Origin: an uncultured Paracoccaceae bacterium
Lineage (GTDB): Bacteria > Pseudomonadota > Alphaproteobacteria > Rhodobacterales > Rhodobacteraceae
Length of the DNA stretch: 64,000 bases
Direction of reading: 5' to 3'
NCBI GenBank assembly: GCA_951812615.1
Contig: CATOSU010000002.1
Location: 1,054,001-1,118,000 of the forward strand
How positions within the stretch are numbered: position 1 is the first letter of the stretch; the number at the start of each line of letters is the position of its first letter. This document shows, one piece after another, positions 1 through 7,620 of the stretch. The translations under genes and the position numbers were made by a program. The notes beneath the pieces were generated by a model. That model was not told the origin of the DNA, did no database searches, and saw nothing but the letters and a program-made list of their open reading frames with translations.

Positions 1-13
1 GGGCGCTGGAGGA

Positions 14-1042
14 GTGATCCCGGTCCTGACGTCTTTTGCCGTGGCGCTGACCGGGGTGGCTGCGTTTCATTTTTTCGATCTTCCATTGCCCTGGTTGCTC
101 GGTCCCATAACCGCCTGCCTTGCCGCCGCGCTGCTCGGCGTTCCCATGCGTGGCATCAAACCGGTCAGCGAAGCGATGCGCATGGTCCTAGGCGTGGCCG
201 TTGGCGCAACGCTGACCCCGGCGGTGCTTGCCACATTCCCGGGCATGTGGCCGACGCTGGTTCTGGTCCCGGTTATGGTGATCGTAATCGGGGTAACGGG
301 CGTACCTTATTTTCAACGTTTGTGCGGATACGATTTTCAAACTGCATATTACGCAGCGATGCCCGGCGGTCTGCAGGATATGATCCTGTTCGGAGAAGAA
401 GCCGGAGCAAACGTGCGGACCCTGTCGCTGATCCATGCAACGCGGGTGCTGGTGATCGTGTTGGCACTTCCGTTTCTGCTCAGAGGGATCTGGAACACCG
501 AACTGGATAACCCACCCGGCGTGCCCATCAGCACCATCCCCCTGCACGAACTGGCAATCATGGTGGTCTGCGGATTGATCGGCTGGCTGGGCGCCGTGCG
601 GGTCGGCCTGTTCGGGGCCCCCATTCTGGGTCCGCTCATCCTGACCGGGGCGGTCACGATGGCGGGGTTTCTCGGAAACCGGCCACCGGCAGAGGCGATC
701 TGGGCCGCTCAGTTCTTCATCGGGCTGTCGGTCGGCAGCAAATATGCTGGCATCACGATGGCCGAGGTCCGGCGGGACCTAGTCGCCGGGCTGGGGTTTT
801 GCGTGTTGCTGGTGGTGCTGACAGTGATTTTTGTCGGGGGGATCCGGCTGTCCGATCTGGCACCGGGGATGGATGCCCTGCTGGCCTTCGCGCCGGGCGG
901 ACAGGCGGAGCTGACGGTTCTGGCGCTGGTCGTCGGCGCCGACATCGCGTTTGTCGTCGCACATCATATCCTGCGGATATTCATCGTGATCCTGGGTGCC
1001 CCCGTCGCTATGCGGATCCTCGGGTCGCGGTCGGCTCAGTAG
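14..1042 (+). CDS. AbrB-family polytopic membrane protein
   Basis: The product (342 residues from GTG 14) is almost entirely hydrophobic and shows the two-fold internal repeat of the AbrB / PF05145 family: AMPGGLQ at residues 115-121 recurs as FAPGGQAE at 292-299, each followed by a similar helix pattern. The family is thought to be transport-related or regulatory in the inner membrane; its substrate is unknown. The frame is open to the left edge and the GGAGGA just before GTG 14 sits only one base away, so the true start could be upstream of the window. The gene stands apart from its neighbours. Family assignment is fairly firm, function is not. Confidence 0.75.
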   Translation: MIPVLTSFAVALTGVAAFHFFDLPLPWLLGPITACLAAALLGVPMRGIKPVSEAMRMVLGVAVGATLTPAVLATFPGMWPTLVLVPVMVIVIGVTGVPYFQRLCGYDFQTAYYAAMPGGLQDMILFGEEAGANVRTLSLIHATRVLVIVLALPFLLRGIWNTELDNPPGVPISTIPLHELAIMVVCGLIGWLGAVRVGLFGAPILGPLILTGAVTMAGFLGNRPPAEAIWAAQFFIGLSVGSKYAGITMAEVRRDLVAGLGFCVLLVVLTVIFVGGIRLSDLAPGMDALLAFAPGGQAELTVLALVVGADIAFVVAHHILRIFIVILGAPVAMRILGSRSAQ

Positions 1043-1156
1043 TCCGGTCAACGCGCGGCTGCGACCAGATGTGCGGAATACTACCCTTCACAGAACCTTG
1101 GAAGCTCGTCTAAAACTGGTTTTTAGTTTGAAATCCGTACCGGGAACGCGTTGCCG

Positions 1157-1882
1157 ATGGCAGGTCTGCTCAATCGACTGATAGGAAGATCCGCAAGGTT
1201 CGCGCCACCGGCACCGGATATCCCCATGTTCGTGATCGGCGACCTGCATGGCCGGATCGACCTGCTGGACCGCGTTCTGGAAAAGGCCGACGGTGCCGAA
1301 CAGATCATTTGCGTTGGGGACTACGTCGACAGAGGCGAGCGCAGTGCCGATGTGCTGGCCCGGCTGCAGGCAAGGGATGACATCGTTTGCCTGAAGGGCA
1401 ACCACGAAGACATGATGATGTCGTTTATCGAAGACCCGCAAAACGCCGGGCCGCGTTGGCTGCGCTATGGCGGATTACAGACCCTGGCCAGCTACGGGGT
1501 CAGCGGGGTCAGTGACACATCACGCGGGGCAGAACTGGAAACCGCACGCGATCAGATGACCGCAAAAATGGGTACAGCCTTGATCGATTGGCTTCACGCC
1601 CGTCCGCTGCGGTATCAGAGCGGCAATGTCGCTGTGGTCCATGCGGGCGCTGACCCGGCCTGCCCGGTGGATCAGCAGTCAAACTCCGTTTTGCTGTGGG
1701 GCCATCCCGATTTCCTGAAGAAACAACGGCAGGATGGAACCTGGGTGGTTCACGGACATACGATCGTAGACGATCCTTCGGCGCAAAATGGCCGCGTGTC
1801 TGTGGATACCGGTGCATATGCGACCGGTCGTCTGACCGCGGCGCGGATTTCGGGTGACGGGGTGACATTCGTATCGGCGTGA
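1157..1882 (+). CDS. PPP-type metallophosphoesterase (serine/threonine phosphatase-like)
   Basis: The 241-residue protein carries the full set of dinuclear-metal PPP motifs in order: GDLHG (28-32), GDYVDRG (54-60), GNHE (81-84), then VVHAG and VVHGH in the second half. Bacterial members dephosphorylate proteins or small phosphoesters in the cytoplasm; the substrate cannot be told here. ATG 1157 is preferred over TTG 1151 two codons upstream, because ATG is the usual start and nothing conserved precedes it. It lies just upstream of the polysaccharide genes but is separated from them by a regulatory-looking gap. Confidence 0.85.
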   Translation: MAGLLNRLIGRSARFAPPAPDIPMFVIGDLHGRIDLLDRVLEKADGAEQIICVGDYVDRGERSADVLARLQARDDIVCLKGNHEDMMMSFIEDPQNAGPRWLRYGGLQTLASYGVSGVSDTSRGAELETARDQMTAKMGTALIDWLHARPLRYQSGNVAVVHAGADPACPVDQQSNSVLLWGHPDFLKKQRQDGTWVVHGHTIVDDPSAQNGRVSVDTGAYATGRLTAARISGDGVTFVSA

Positions 1883-1904
1883 GCCCACTGCCAGCAACCC
1901 CGGC

Positions 1905-1920
1905 TTAACCCTCTGTTAAC
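1905..1920 (+). promoter_or_regulatory. CtrA-type binding site (TTAA-N7-TTAAC)
   Basis: An exact match to the full CtrA consensus, TTAA then seven bases then TTAAC, lies about 50 bases ahead of the priming sugar transferase gene. CtrA is the cell-cycle and motility response regulator of alphaproteobacteria. Two more exact sites occur in the window, at 3840-3855 and 44831-44846, all in gaps upstream of genes. Site identity is seen directly; binding is inferred. Confidence 0.55.
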
Positions 1921-1939
1921 TCAGGCTATGCCTAAGATT

Positions 1940-1970
1940 GTGTAAACATTCTGCTTGATGGTGTTTACAC
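1940..1970. promoter_or_regulatory. Perfect inverted repeat GTGTAAACA / TGTTTACAC, possible operator
   Basis: GTGTAAACA at 1940-1948 and its exact reverse complement at 1962-1970 are separated by 13 bases, giving half-site centres 22 bases (two helix turns) apart. The right arm abuts the TTG start at 1971 of the sugar transferase. The geometry suits a dimeric repressor, or an RNA hairpin that would hide the start region. No known regulator is recognised. Confidence 0.4.
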
Positions 1971-2633
1971 TTGTCTGACTGCAACCCCCCTTTCCAGCCA
2001 GCGTCACAACGCGCCAGGCGTTCTCTCTACGACAGTCTTGGTAAACGATGCCTGGATCTCGGCATCAGCCTGGCTCTTTTGCCGGTTGCCGTTCCCGTGG
2101 TCATGGTTTGCTGGGCGATTGTCCGCACCGACGGCGGATCCGGTTTTTTCCTGCATGAACGGATTGGTCGCGATGGCCGGCGGTTTCACTGCATCAAGCT
2201 GCGCAGCATGATCCCGGATGCCGAACAGCATCTTGTCCGGATTCTGCAACAGGACAAAAGGGCGGCAGCAGAATGGTCTTCGTCCTTCAAGCTGCAGAAC
2301 GATCCGCGCGTGACACGCATTGGCCGCTTCCTGCGCCGAACCAGCCTCGATGAATTGCCACAACTCTGGAACGTGCTGCGGGGTGACATGTCTCTTGTCG
2401 GCCCCCGACCGATCACCGAGCGGGAGTTGTTTTATTATGATCCCGATCCCGGCGCCTATCTGAACCATGCCCCGGGTGTGACCGGCCTCTGGCAGGTCGA
2501 AGGCCGCTCTGACGCCTCCTACCAGCGGCGCGTGCGGCTGGACCGGCAATATGCATCATCCTGTGGTTTCTGGACGGATCTGGGGCTGATGGTCAGAACG
2601 GTCGGCTGCATGCTCCGCCGCACCGGCACCTGA
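1971..2633 (+). CDS. Polyprenyl-phosphate sugar-1-phosphate transferase (exopolysaccharide priming)
   Basis: This 220-residue protein has one N-terminal membrane segment (about 27-48) followed by the bacterial sugar transferase domain (PF02397): a KLRSM motif, a DPR-TRIG-LRRTSLDELPQL block, MSLVGPRP and PGVTGLWQVEGR. Such enzymes load the first sugar phosphate onto undecaprenyl phosphate at the inner membrane and so start repeat-unit synthesis. It is the short single-helix ExoY type, not the long WbaP type. The upstream ATG runs into a stop, so TTG 1971 is the only sensible start, which is unusual. A CtrA-type site and a perfect inverted repeat lie directly upstream. Confidence 0.9.
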   Translation: MSDCNPPFQPASQRARRSLYDSLGKRCLDLGISLALLPVAVPVVMVCWAIVRTDGGSGFFLHERIGRDGRRFHCIKLRSMIPDAEQHLVRILQQDKRAAAEWSSSFKLQNDPRVTRIGRFLRRTSLDELPQLWNVLRGDMSLVGPRPITERELFYYDPDPGAYLNHAPGVTGLWQVEGRSDASYQRRVRLDRQYASSCGFWTDLGLMVRTVGCMLRRTGT

Positions 2634-2641
2634 GGCCGGCA

Positions 2642-3799
2642 TCAGGCGGCGATTTTCCCGATCCTGGATTGCAGGCTATATAGGCGTGTCGTTTCCGCAC
2701 CCAGCCGGTCACGGGCCCAACCGTCGATCGCGGAACCGGCCGCACCCTGCTGCAGCCTTATCAACCCCGGCTCGTCCTGCAGCAACGCACACATCCGGTC
2801 TGCCACACCGTTCAGATCATCGGGTGCCAGAATGGCGGCATTCACGCCATCGTCCAGCACTTCTTCGAGACCCGGCAGATCATTCATCACTACCGGTCGG
2901 CCAGCGGCAAGCGATTGGATCACAACGCGGGGCAGGCCCTCGCGCTTCGACGTCAGTACCGTCAGATCGGCCAGATGCAACAGGTCCTGAGGATCGCTTC
3001 GGTGTCCGCAAAGTATCACTTTGTCCGACAGGCCCAGCGTGGCGATGGCGGTCCTGATATTCCTCTCTTCCGGGCCGGCGCCGGCGATCAGCAACCGGGT
3101 ATTCGACAGGTCGGCCGGAGATCTGGCAAGCGCCTGCAGAAAGGGAACATGACGCTTGCGCGGCTCCAGCGCCGCCAGCATCAGGACGACCTTCGGTTTG
3201 GAACGGCCCTCGGAAATCCCAAGCAACCTCTGCCAGTCTGCTGGCCGGCGACCGGCCCGGAACCGCTCCAGATCCATGCCCGAACGGACACAGAAGGTTT
3301 GTTTCGCCGACGCGATTCCCGCAGCAACATAAGCATCACAAACCGCATTCGATACACCGATGAACATGTCCGTCCGGCGCGCAGCAATCTGTTCCGCGGT
3401 CAGGTACACCGCCCACTTGGCGGGTCCGACACCGACAAATGGCAGAATGTGAATCCCGTGCGCCACGATCGCGTGCGGAACGGCAGGCGCCGCCATTCGC
3501 CCCAAAATTCCGGCCTTGCTCTGATGAGTATGAATCACGTCCGGCAGCAACTGCCGAAACAGACTGCGCAGCGCTCTGTAGGCGGACAGATCCGCGGCCG
3601 GCCGGACCGGATGCACCATTTGCGGCAACACGATCCGGTCCACACCCGGGATCGGGTGGTCATCCCACCAAGGATCCGCGGCATCGCCGTGAATCAGCGT
3701 GACGCGGTGCCCTGCCCTTGCCTGCCACCGGCAGGTTTCAACTGTATTTTCCTCCGATCCAGATCTCAGAAACCTGGTCACAAGATGCGCGATGTGCAT
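2642..3799 (-). CDS. GT4-family glycosyltransferase
   Basis: The 385-residue product has the two-Rossmann GT-B layout: an N-terminal acceptor half with HTHQSKAG near residue 92, then EPRKRH and a SKREGLPRVVIQSLAAGRPVV-type donor-binding region in the C-terminal half. The second glutamate of the usual E-x7-E pair is replaced by glutamine (EGLPRVVIQ), which is odd because that residue normally contacts the donor sugar. It faces the sugar transferase tail to tail with an 8-base gap, and shares a divergent upstream region with the sulfotransferase-like gene. Its likely job is adding a sugar to a lipid-linked intermediate of the same polymer. Confidence 0.85.
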   Translation of the reverse strand: MHIAHLVTRFLRSGSEENTVETCRWQARAGHRVTLIHGDAADPWWDDHPIPGVDRIVLPQMVHPVRPAADLSAYRALRSLFRQLLPDVIHTHQSKAGILGRMAAPAVPHAIVAHGIHILPFVGVGPAKWAVYLTAEQIAARRTDMFIGVSNAVCDAYVAAGIASAKQTFCVRSGMDLERFRAGRRPADWQRLLGISEGRSKPKVVLMLAALEPRKRHVPFLQALARSPADLSNTRLLIAGAGPEERNIRTAIATLGLSDKVILCGHRSDPQDLLHLADLTVLTSKREGLPRVVIQSLAAGRPVVMNDLPGLEEVLDDGVNAAILAPDDLNGVADRMCALLQDEPGLIRLQQGAAGSAIDGWARDRLGAETTRLYSLQSRIGKIAA

Positions 3800-3839
3800 G
3801 TCCGAATTCCCGTCCGGTCTTCACACCACTCCCACCATC

Positions 3840-3855
3840 TTAAGTGCCCGTTAAC
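3840..3855 (+). promoter_or_regulatory. CtrA-type binding site (TTAA-N7-TTAAC)
   Basis: A second exact full CtrA consensus lies in the 103-base gap between the divergent GT4 gene (start 3799) and the sulfotransferase-like gene (start 3903), so it could act on both. A further TTAAC is present at 3871 without a partner at the right spacing. Confidence 0.55.
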
Positions 3856-3902
3856 CTTGACCGGCGATCCTTAACAAAGTGCAAACAAACGGAAGATTGG
3901 CC

Positions 3903-4610
3903 ATGCAGGGCACAGCTTCGCATCTGATCTACTTTCACGTCCCCAAATGCGGCGGATCGACATTCGGTGCGGCGTTGCGGCTGCGCTTTTTCTGGTCGCA
4001 GGCAACGATTTCACCGCAGCTCTGCCCGGGACCTGTGGACGAACCCCCTGACCGCCGGGCGCAGCGTATCGAGCGCGACTATGCCTTGCGAGGGCAACGC
4101 CTGCGGCGTCTGATGGCCGACGGGGTGCGCTGCATCTCGGCCCATGTGCGATGCGACCCGTTCCTGCACTCCGCGGCGGCGCGGCCTTATGCCCGGATTA
4201 CGCTGCTGCGGGATCCAGTTGAGCGGTTTGTGTCACATTACCATTACCTGCAACGCCGCCATCCGAACCCGGCACGGCCCGGCACGCTGGCGGCGTTTTT
4301 GCATACAGAAGATGCGGCACGGCTGGCCCGGCAATACCTGTTTTACTTCGGAGGTCCGGACGAATGCGCCGACACTGCGGTTGACGTCTTGGGCGACTTC
4401 GATCTGGTGGGTGACCTGCGTTCACCAGACCGGTTTCGGAGGGACCTGCAAAATCTGGTCGGGTTCCTGCCACCGACCGCCATTCGCAACCGCGCCCCGG
4501 AACCAACATGTGTTCCCCCGGCCCTGCGCCCGCAAATCGAAACCCTGTGCCAGGCTGACCTGCGGATCTACCGGGCCATTTTCCCGGCCGTCACTGCAGT
4601 ATGCCCCTGA
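3903..4610 (+). CDS. Sulfotransferase-family protein (PAPS-dependent type)
   Basis: The 235-residue protein starts with a short strand and PKCGGST (14-20), which matches the 5'-phosphosulfate-binding loop of carbohydrate sulfotransferases, followed by RDPVERFVSHY (103-113), the 3'-phosphate-binding motif. This supports transfer of sulfate from PAPS to a glycan or lipid. ATG 3903 has GGAAG seven bases upstream and is preferred to GTG 3879, which lacks one. Neighbours are polysaccharide genes, so the likely target is the polymer or its precursor. It overlaps the next gene by 10 bases, which suggests translation coupling. No signal peptide is visible, so it should act in the cytoplasm. Confidence 0.75.
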   Translation: MQGTASHLIYFHVPKCGGSTFGAALRLRFFWSQATISPQLCPGPVDEPPDRRAQRIERDYALRGQRLRRLMADGVRCISAHVRCDPFLHSAAARPYARITLLRDPVERFVSHYHYLQRRHPNPARPGTLAAFLHTEDAARLARQYLFYFGGPDECADTAVDVLGDFDLVGDLRSPDRFRRDLQNLVGFLPPTAIRNRAPEPTCVPPALRPQIETLCQADLRIYRAIFPAVTAVCP

Positions 4611-5938
4611 TACTCGGACCATCCGCGTTGCTGTTGTTGTGCTGGGGCTTCAGCCTCGGTACAGCGGTTCTGACGCTGACACTGCCCGAAACTTTTGACC
4701 TCGTGCCGACGTTCCTGCGCCGCGATGGCCGGGATCTGGCGATCATCTCGGGTCTGGCGCTGGGGTATTTCTGGCTGGTGGTTGCGCTGCTGTCATTTCT
4801 GGTGGGGTGTCTTGCCGCCAAAACGACGTGCCGGACCGGGGCCGGGTTTCAACTGAATATCGATCCGGTTCGGGCGGCCCGGGCGGTTTGGTGGCTGAAT
4901 GTTCTGTTTCTGGGGGTCACCGTCATCTGGATCGCCGTAACAGCCATGAAGGTGGGCGGCGTGTTTCGGCTGGCTGCCCTGTCCATGGCTGAAACGCTGT
5001 TCGCCCGCGATCTTTTGCTGGAAACCAAGCTGTTCACCGGCATGCGGCTGTTCTACGCCACCCTGCCCGTCACGGGATGTCTCGCCGCGGCATTGCTGGC
5101 CGTCGGTTTGCCGGGGCGGTCCCGCCGACGGTGTCGTGTGGTTCTGCTGCTGAACACCGTGGCGCTGACCGTATTGCCCGTGGTCATGAGCCAGCGTTTG
5201 CTGTTGCTGCAGTTTTTACTGTCCAGTTACATCGTGACCTGTCTGATCAGGCGCCGGATTATCGGGTTGCCGTGGTTGATGTGCGGCGTGTTGCTGTTCC
5301 TGTCCGTGTGGATGATGCGCGAAAGCCTGACAAACCCGCATTTCGACCGGCATCCGGTGGATATCGGGCTGCAAAAGCTGGCCTATTACTTCGTCAATGA
5401 TCTGGGCAATGCTCTGATCCCCATTGCAGAGGACGTCCCGCATACATTCGGGGCCATTTCACTGCGCGGACTGCTGTTTTTCACGTTTTCCGATTCCTAC
5501 GTGGCACAGGCGTTTCAGGGTCGGTTGCAATATCTTGATGGCTTGAAAGGTGGGGGTGAATTTCCCCTGCTGACCGCACCCTATATCGATTTCGGCGTCA
5601 TCGGAGGCGGCCTGTTCCTGACAATGTTCGGCTTCACCAGTCAGGCGCTGTTTCAGTTCGCGCGCGCGTATTTCGTTCCGGCAGTGATCTACGCGCAGGT
5701 CGCGGCAAGCCTGCTGTTTTCGTCACATGCGCTCTACATCACGCATCAGAATCAGATTTTCGGCCTTTTGGTGGTGGCATTGGTCGCGCGCATGAGCCGC
5801 CCGGTCCGATTGATTGTGCCGGTCATTCCTCCTGTTTCCGATCCCCGCAGGCCGCCGGCGCGGTTCAAGTCGCGCCGACGTCCGGTGGCACGGTCCGCGT
5901 TGCCAGAGGCCGCAGCAAAGGTGCCGGAGCCGGTCTGA
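4601..5938 (+). CDS. Polytopic membrane protein, Wzy-like polysaccharide polymerase candidate
   Basis: The product (445 residues) has roughly ten or more hydrophobic segments, a larger loop near residues 245-300 and a basic, proline-rich C-terminal tail (about 405-445). The layout and length resemble O-antigen / oligosaccharide repeat-unit polymerases, which have little sequence conservation, so the call rests on topology and neighbours: a priming transferase, a glycosyltransferase and a sulfotransferase-like gene whose end it overlaps. It would join lipid-linked repeat units at the outer face of the inner membrane. No flippase or export channel gene is present nearby, so the locus is incomplete by itself. 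Confidence 0.5.
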   Translation: MPLILGPSALLLLCWGFSLGTAVLTLTLPETFDLVPTFLRRDGRDLAIISGLALGYFWLVVALLSFLVGCLAAKTTCRTGAGFQLNIDPVRAARAVWWLNVLFLGVTVIWIAVTAMKVGGVFRLAALSMAETLFARDLLLETKLFTGMRLFYATLPVTGCLAAALLAVGLPGRSRRRCRVVLLLNTVALTVLPVVMSQRLLLLQFLLSSYIVTCLIRRRIIGLPWLMCGVLLFLSVWMMRESLTNPHFDRHPVDIGLQKLAYYFVNDLGNALIPIAEDVPHTFGAISLRGLLFFTFSDSYVAQAFQGRLQYLDGLKGGGEFPLLTAPYIDFGVIGGGLFLTMFGFTSQALFQFARAYFVPAVIYAQVAASLLFSSHALYITHQNQIFGLLVVALVARMSRPVRLIVPVIPPVSDPRRPPARFKSRRRPVARSALPEAAAKVPEPV

Positions 5939-5991
5939 GGGAGCCATCGGAGCACCGGCAACAGAATCGCTTGCGCAGGTATCCGCCATGA

Positions 5992-6008
5992 GTATACATG
6001 TTGTATAC
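5992..6008. promoter_or_regulatory. Probable operator for the FadR-type regulator (paired GTATAC)
   Basis: Two GTATAC palindromes at 5992-5997 and 6003-6008 are symmetric about base 6000 and lie 18 bases upstream of the GntR-family gene. FadR/VanR-subfamily regulators commonly bind such AT-rich palindromes in their own promoters. Autoregulation is inferred from position. Confidence 0.5.
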
Positions 6009-6026
6009 ATCAAGTAGGACGGTGCG

Positions 6027-6722
6027 ATGAACAAGGATGACACACTGGCCGATCTCAGGCACCGGATACTGGCAATGGATCTGGAACCCGGAACGCCGCT
6101 GGAAGAGGCGGCGCTGTGTCAGCGCTATGGCCTGTCGCGCACCCCGCTTCGTGAAGTTCTGCAGCGACTTGCCGGGGCCGGGTTTGTCACCATCGAGGAA
6201 AACCGCGGTGCCAAGGTTTCGTCGATGGACGTCATCACAATGCGCACCTTCTTTCAGACTGCGCCAATGATCTATGCCAGCATTGGCAGGCTGGCCGCGG
6301 AAAATCGGTCGCCGGACCAGATCCGGCAACTGAAGGACGCGCAATCGCGGTTTCTGACGGCGACAAAGGCGACAGACGCGAACGCTGCCGCGCTGGCCAA
6401 TCACGAATTTCACGCCGTCATCGGTGCGATGGCCGCGAATACTTACCTTCTGGCCTCGCTCGACCGTCTGCTGATTGATCATACCCGCCTGAGCCAGACC
6501 TTTTATCGGCCTGCATCCGAGGCTGAACGGGTCCTGATCACCAAGGCCGCCGAACAGCATGACGCGATGATCGCATCGATCGAAGCGCAGGAACCCGGTC
6601 TGATGATTGATCTGACATTGCAGCACTGGGACCTGTCCCGCGACCGGCTGGAACGGTTCGTCCGGCCTGATCCGCTGCCTGTCGATGTATTTTCGCTGAA
6701 GGAACGCCGTAATGCAGTTTGA
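6027..6722 (+). CDS. GntR-family transcriptional regulator, FCD (FadR/VanR) type
   Basis: The 231-residue protein has an N-terminal winged helix (LEEAALCQRYGLSRTPLREVLQRL, written here only by its core SRTPLREVL at about 37-45) and a helical C-terminal FCD domain containing NHEFHAVIG near 130, where histidine and acidic residues usually bind a metal and an organic acid. AGGA seven bases before ATG 6027 supports the start. It heads a run of same-strand catabolic genes and overlaps the next one by 11 bases, so it most likely represses that operon and responds to a pathway substrate. A paired GTATAC operator lies directly upstream. Confidence 0.9.
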   Translation: MNKDDTLADLRHRILAMDLEPGTPLEEAALCQRYGLSRTPLREVLQRLAGAGFVTIEENRGAKVSSMDVITMRTFFQTAPMIYASIGRLAAENRSPDQIRQLKDAQSRFLTATKATDANAAALANHEFHAVIGAMAANTYLLASLDRLLIDHTRLSQTFYRPASEAERVLITKAAEQHDAMIASIEAQEPGLMIDLTLQHWDLSRDRLERFVRPDPLPVDVFSLKERRNAV

Positions 6723-7620
6723 AGGCATCTACACGCCCATCGTCACCCCGTACACGGACGATTTCGAACTGAACGAAACGGCTCTGGCCGCAACCGTGGA
6801 GTTTCTGATCTCGTCCGGTGTGAACGGCATCATCGTCGCCGGGACCACAGGTGAATACTATGCGCAAAGCATGGAAGAACGCTTTGCCCTGATGGAGCAG
6901 ATCAAGGGCCTCATCGCCGGGCGCGTACCACTGATCGCGGGAACCGGGGCCATGCGGACGGAAGAATCGATCGCCTACGCCACCCGTGCACGGAACCTCG
7001 GAGCCGACGCGCTTCTGGTGGCAACACCACCCTATGCCTATCCGACAGGCCGCGAAATCGCCCTGCACGCGCTGGCCATTGATCGGGCCGCGAACCTGCC
7101 GGTCATGCTCTACAACTACCCCGGACGGATGTCCGTCAACATGGACGAAGAAACGCTGGACCGGCTTGGCCGCAGCCCGAACTTCTGCGCCATCAAGGAA
7201 AGCTCGGGCGATCCGAACCGCCTGCACATGCTGGCCCGTGACTATCCCCATATCGCTCTGAGCTGCGGCATGGACGATCAGGCGCTGGAGTTTTTTGCAT
7301 GGGGCGCGCGCAGCTGGGTCTGCGCCGGGTCCAATTTCGCGCCCGAAGCGCATATCGCCCTGTACCAGGCCTGCGCCGTCGAAGGCGACTTCACCAAGGG
7401 TCGGGCGATCATGTCCGCAATGCTGCCGCTCATGCGGGTGCTGGAACAGGGCGGCAAGTTTATCCAATGCATCAAATACGGACTGACCCTGCGCGGCATA
7501 GATGCAGGCCCGCCGCGTCGGCCGCTTTATCCGCTGAACAAGGATGACAAGCGGGAACTGGCACAGGTCATCCGGACAATGAACACGGCCATTTCGAACA
7601 TCACGGGGAACGCGATATGA
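6712..7620 (+). CDS. DHDPS/N-acetylneuraminate lyase-family aldolase or dehydratase
   Basis: The 302-residue TIM-barrel protein has GTTGE (44-48), the catalytic tyrosine in LYNYPGR (Tyr134) and the Schiff-base lysine in IKESSGD (Lys162). Members cleave or dehydrate 2-oxo acids; the true lysine-pathway DapA would not sit in a catabolic operon. Family members known from similar gene sets include pyrroline-hydroxycarboxylate deaminase and keto-deoxy-sugar-acid dehydratases, both of which feed a semialdehyde to an aldehyde dehydrogenase, as the next gene would do. The end overlaps that gene by four bases (ATGA). Exact substrate is unknown. Confidence 0.85.
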   Translation: MQFEGIYTPIVTPYTDDFELNETALAATVEFLISSGVNGIIVAGTTGEYYAQSMEERFALMEQIKGLIAGRVPLIAGTGAMRTEESIAYATRARNLGADALLVATPPYAYPTGREIALHALAIDRAANLPVMLYNYPGRMSVNMDEETLDRLGRSPNFCAIKESSGDPNRLHMLARDYPHIALSCGMDDQALEFFAWGARSWVCAGSNFAPEAHIALYQACAVEGDFTKGRAIMSAMLPLMRVLEQGGKFIQCIKYGLTLRGIDAGPPRRPLYPLNKDDKRELAQVIRTMNTAISNITGNAI

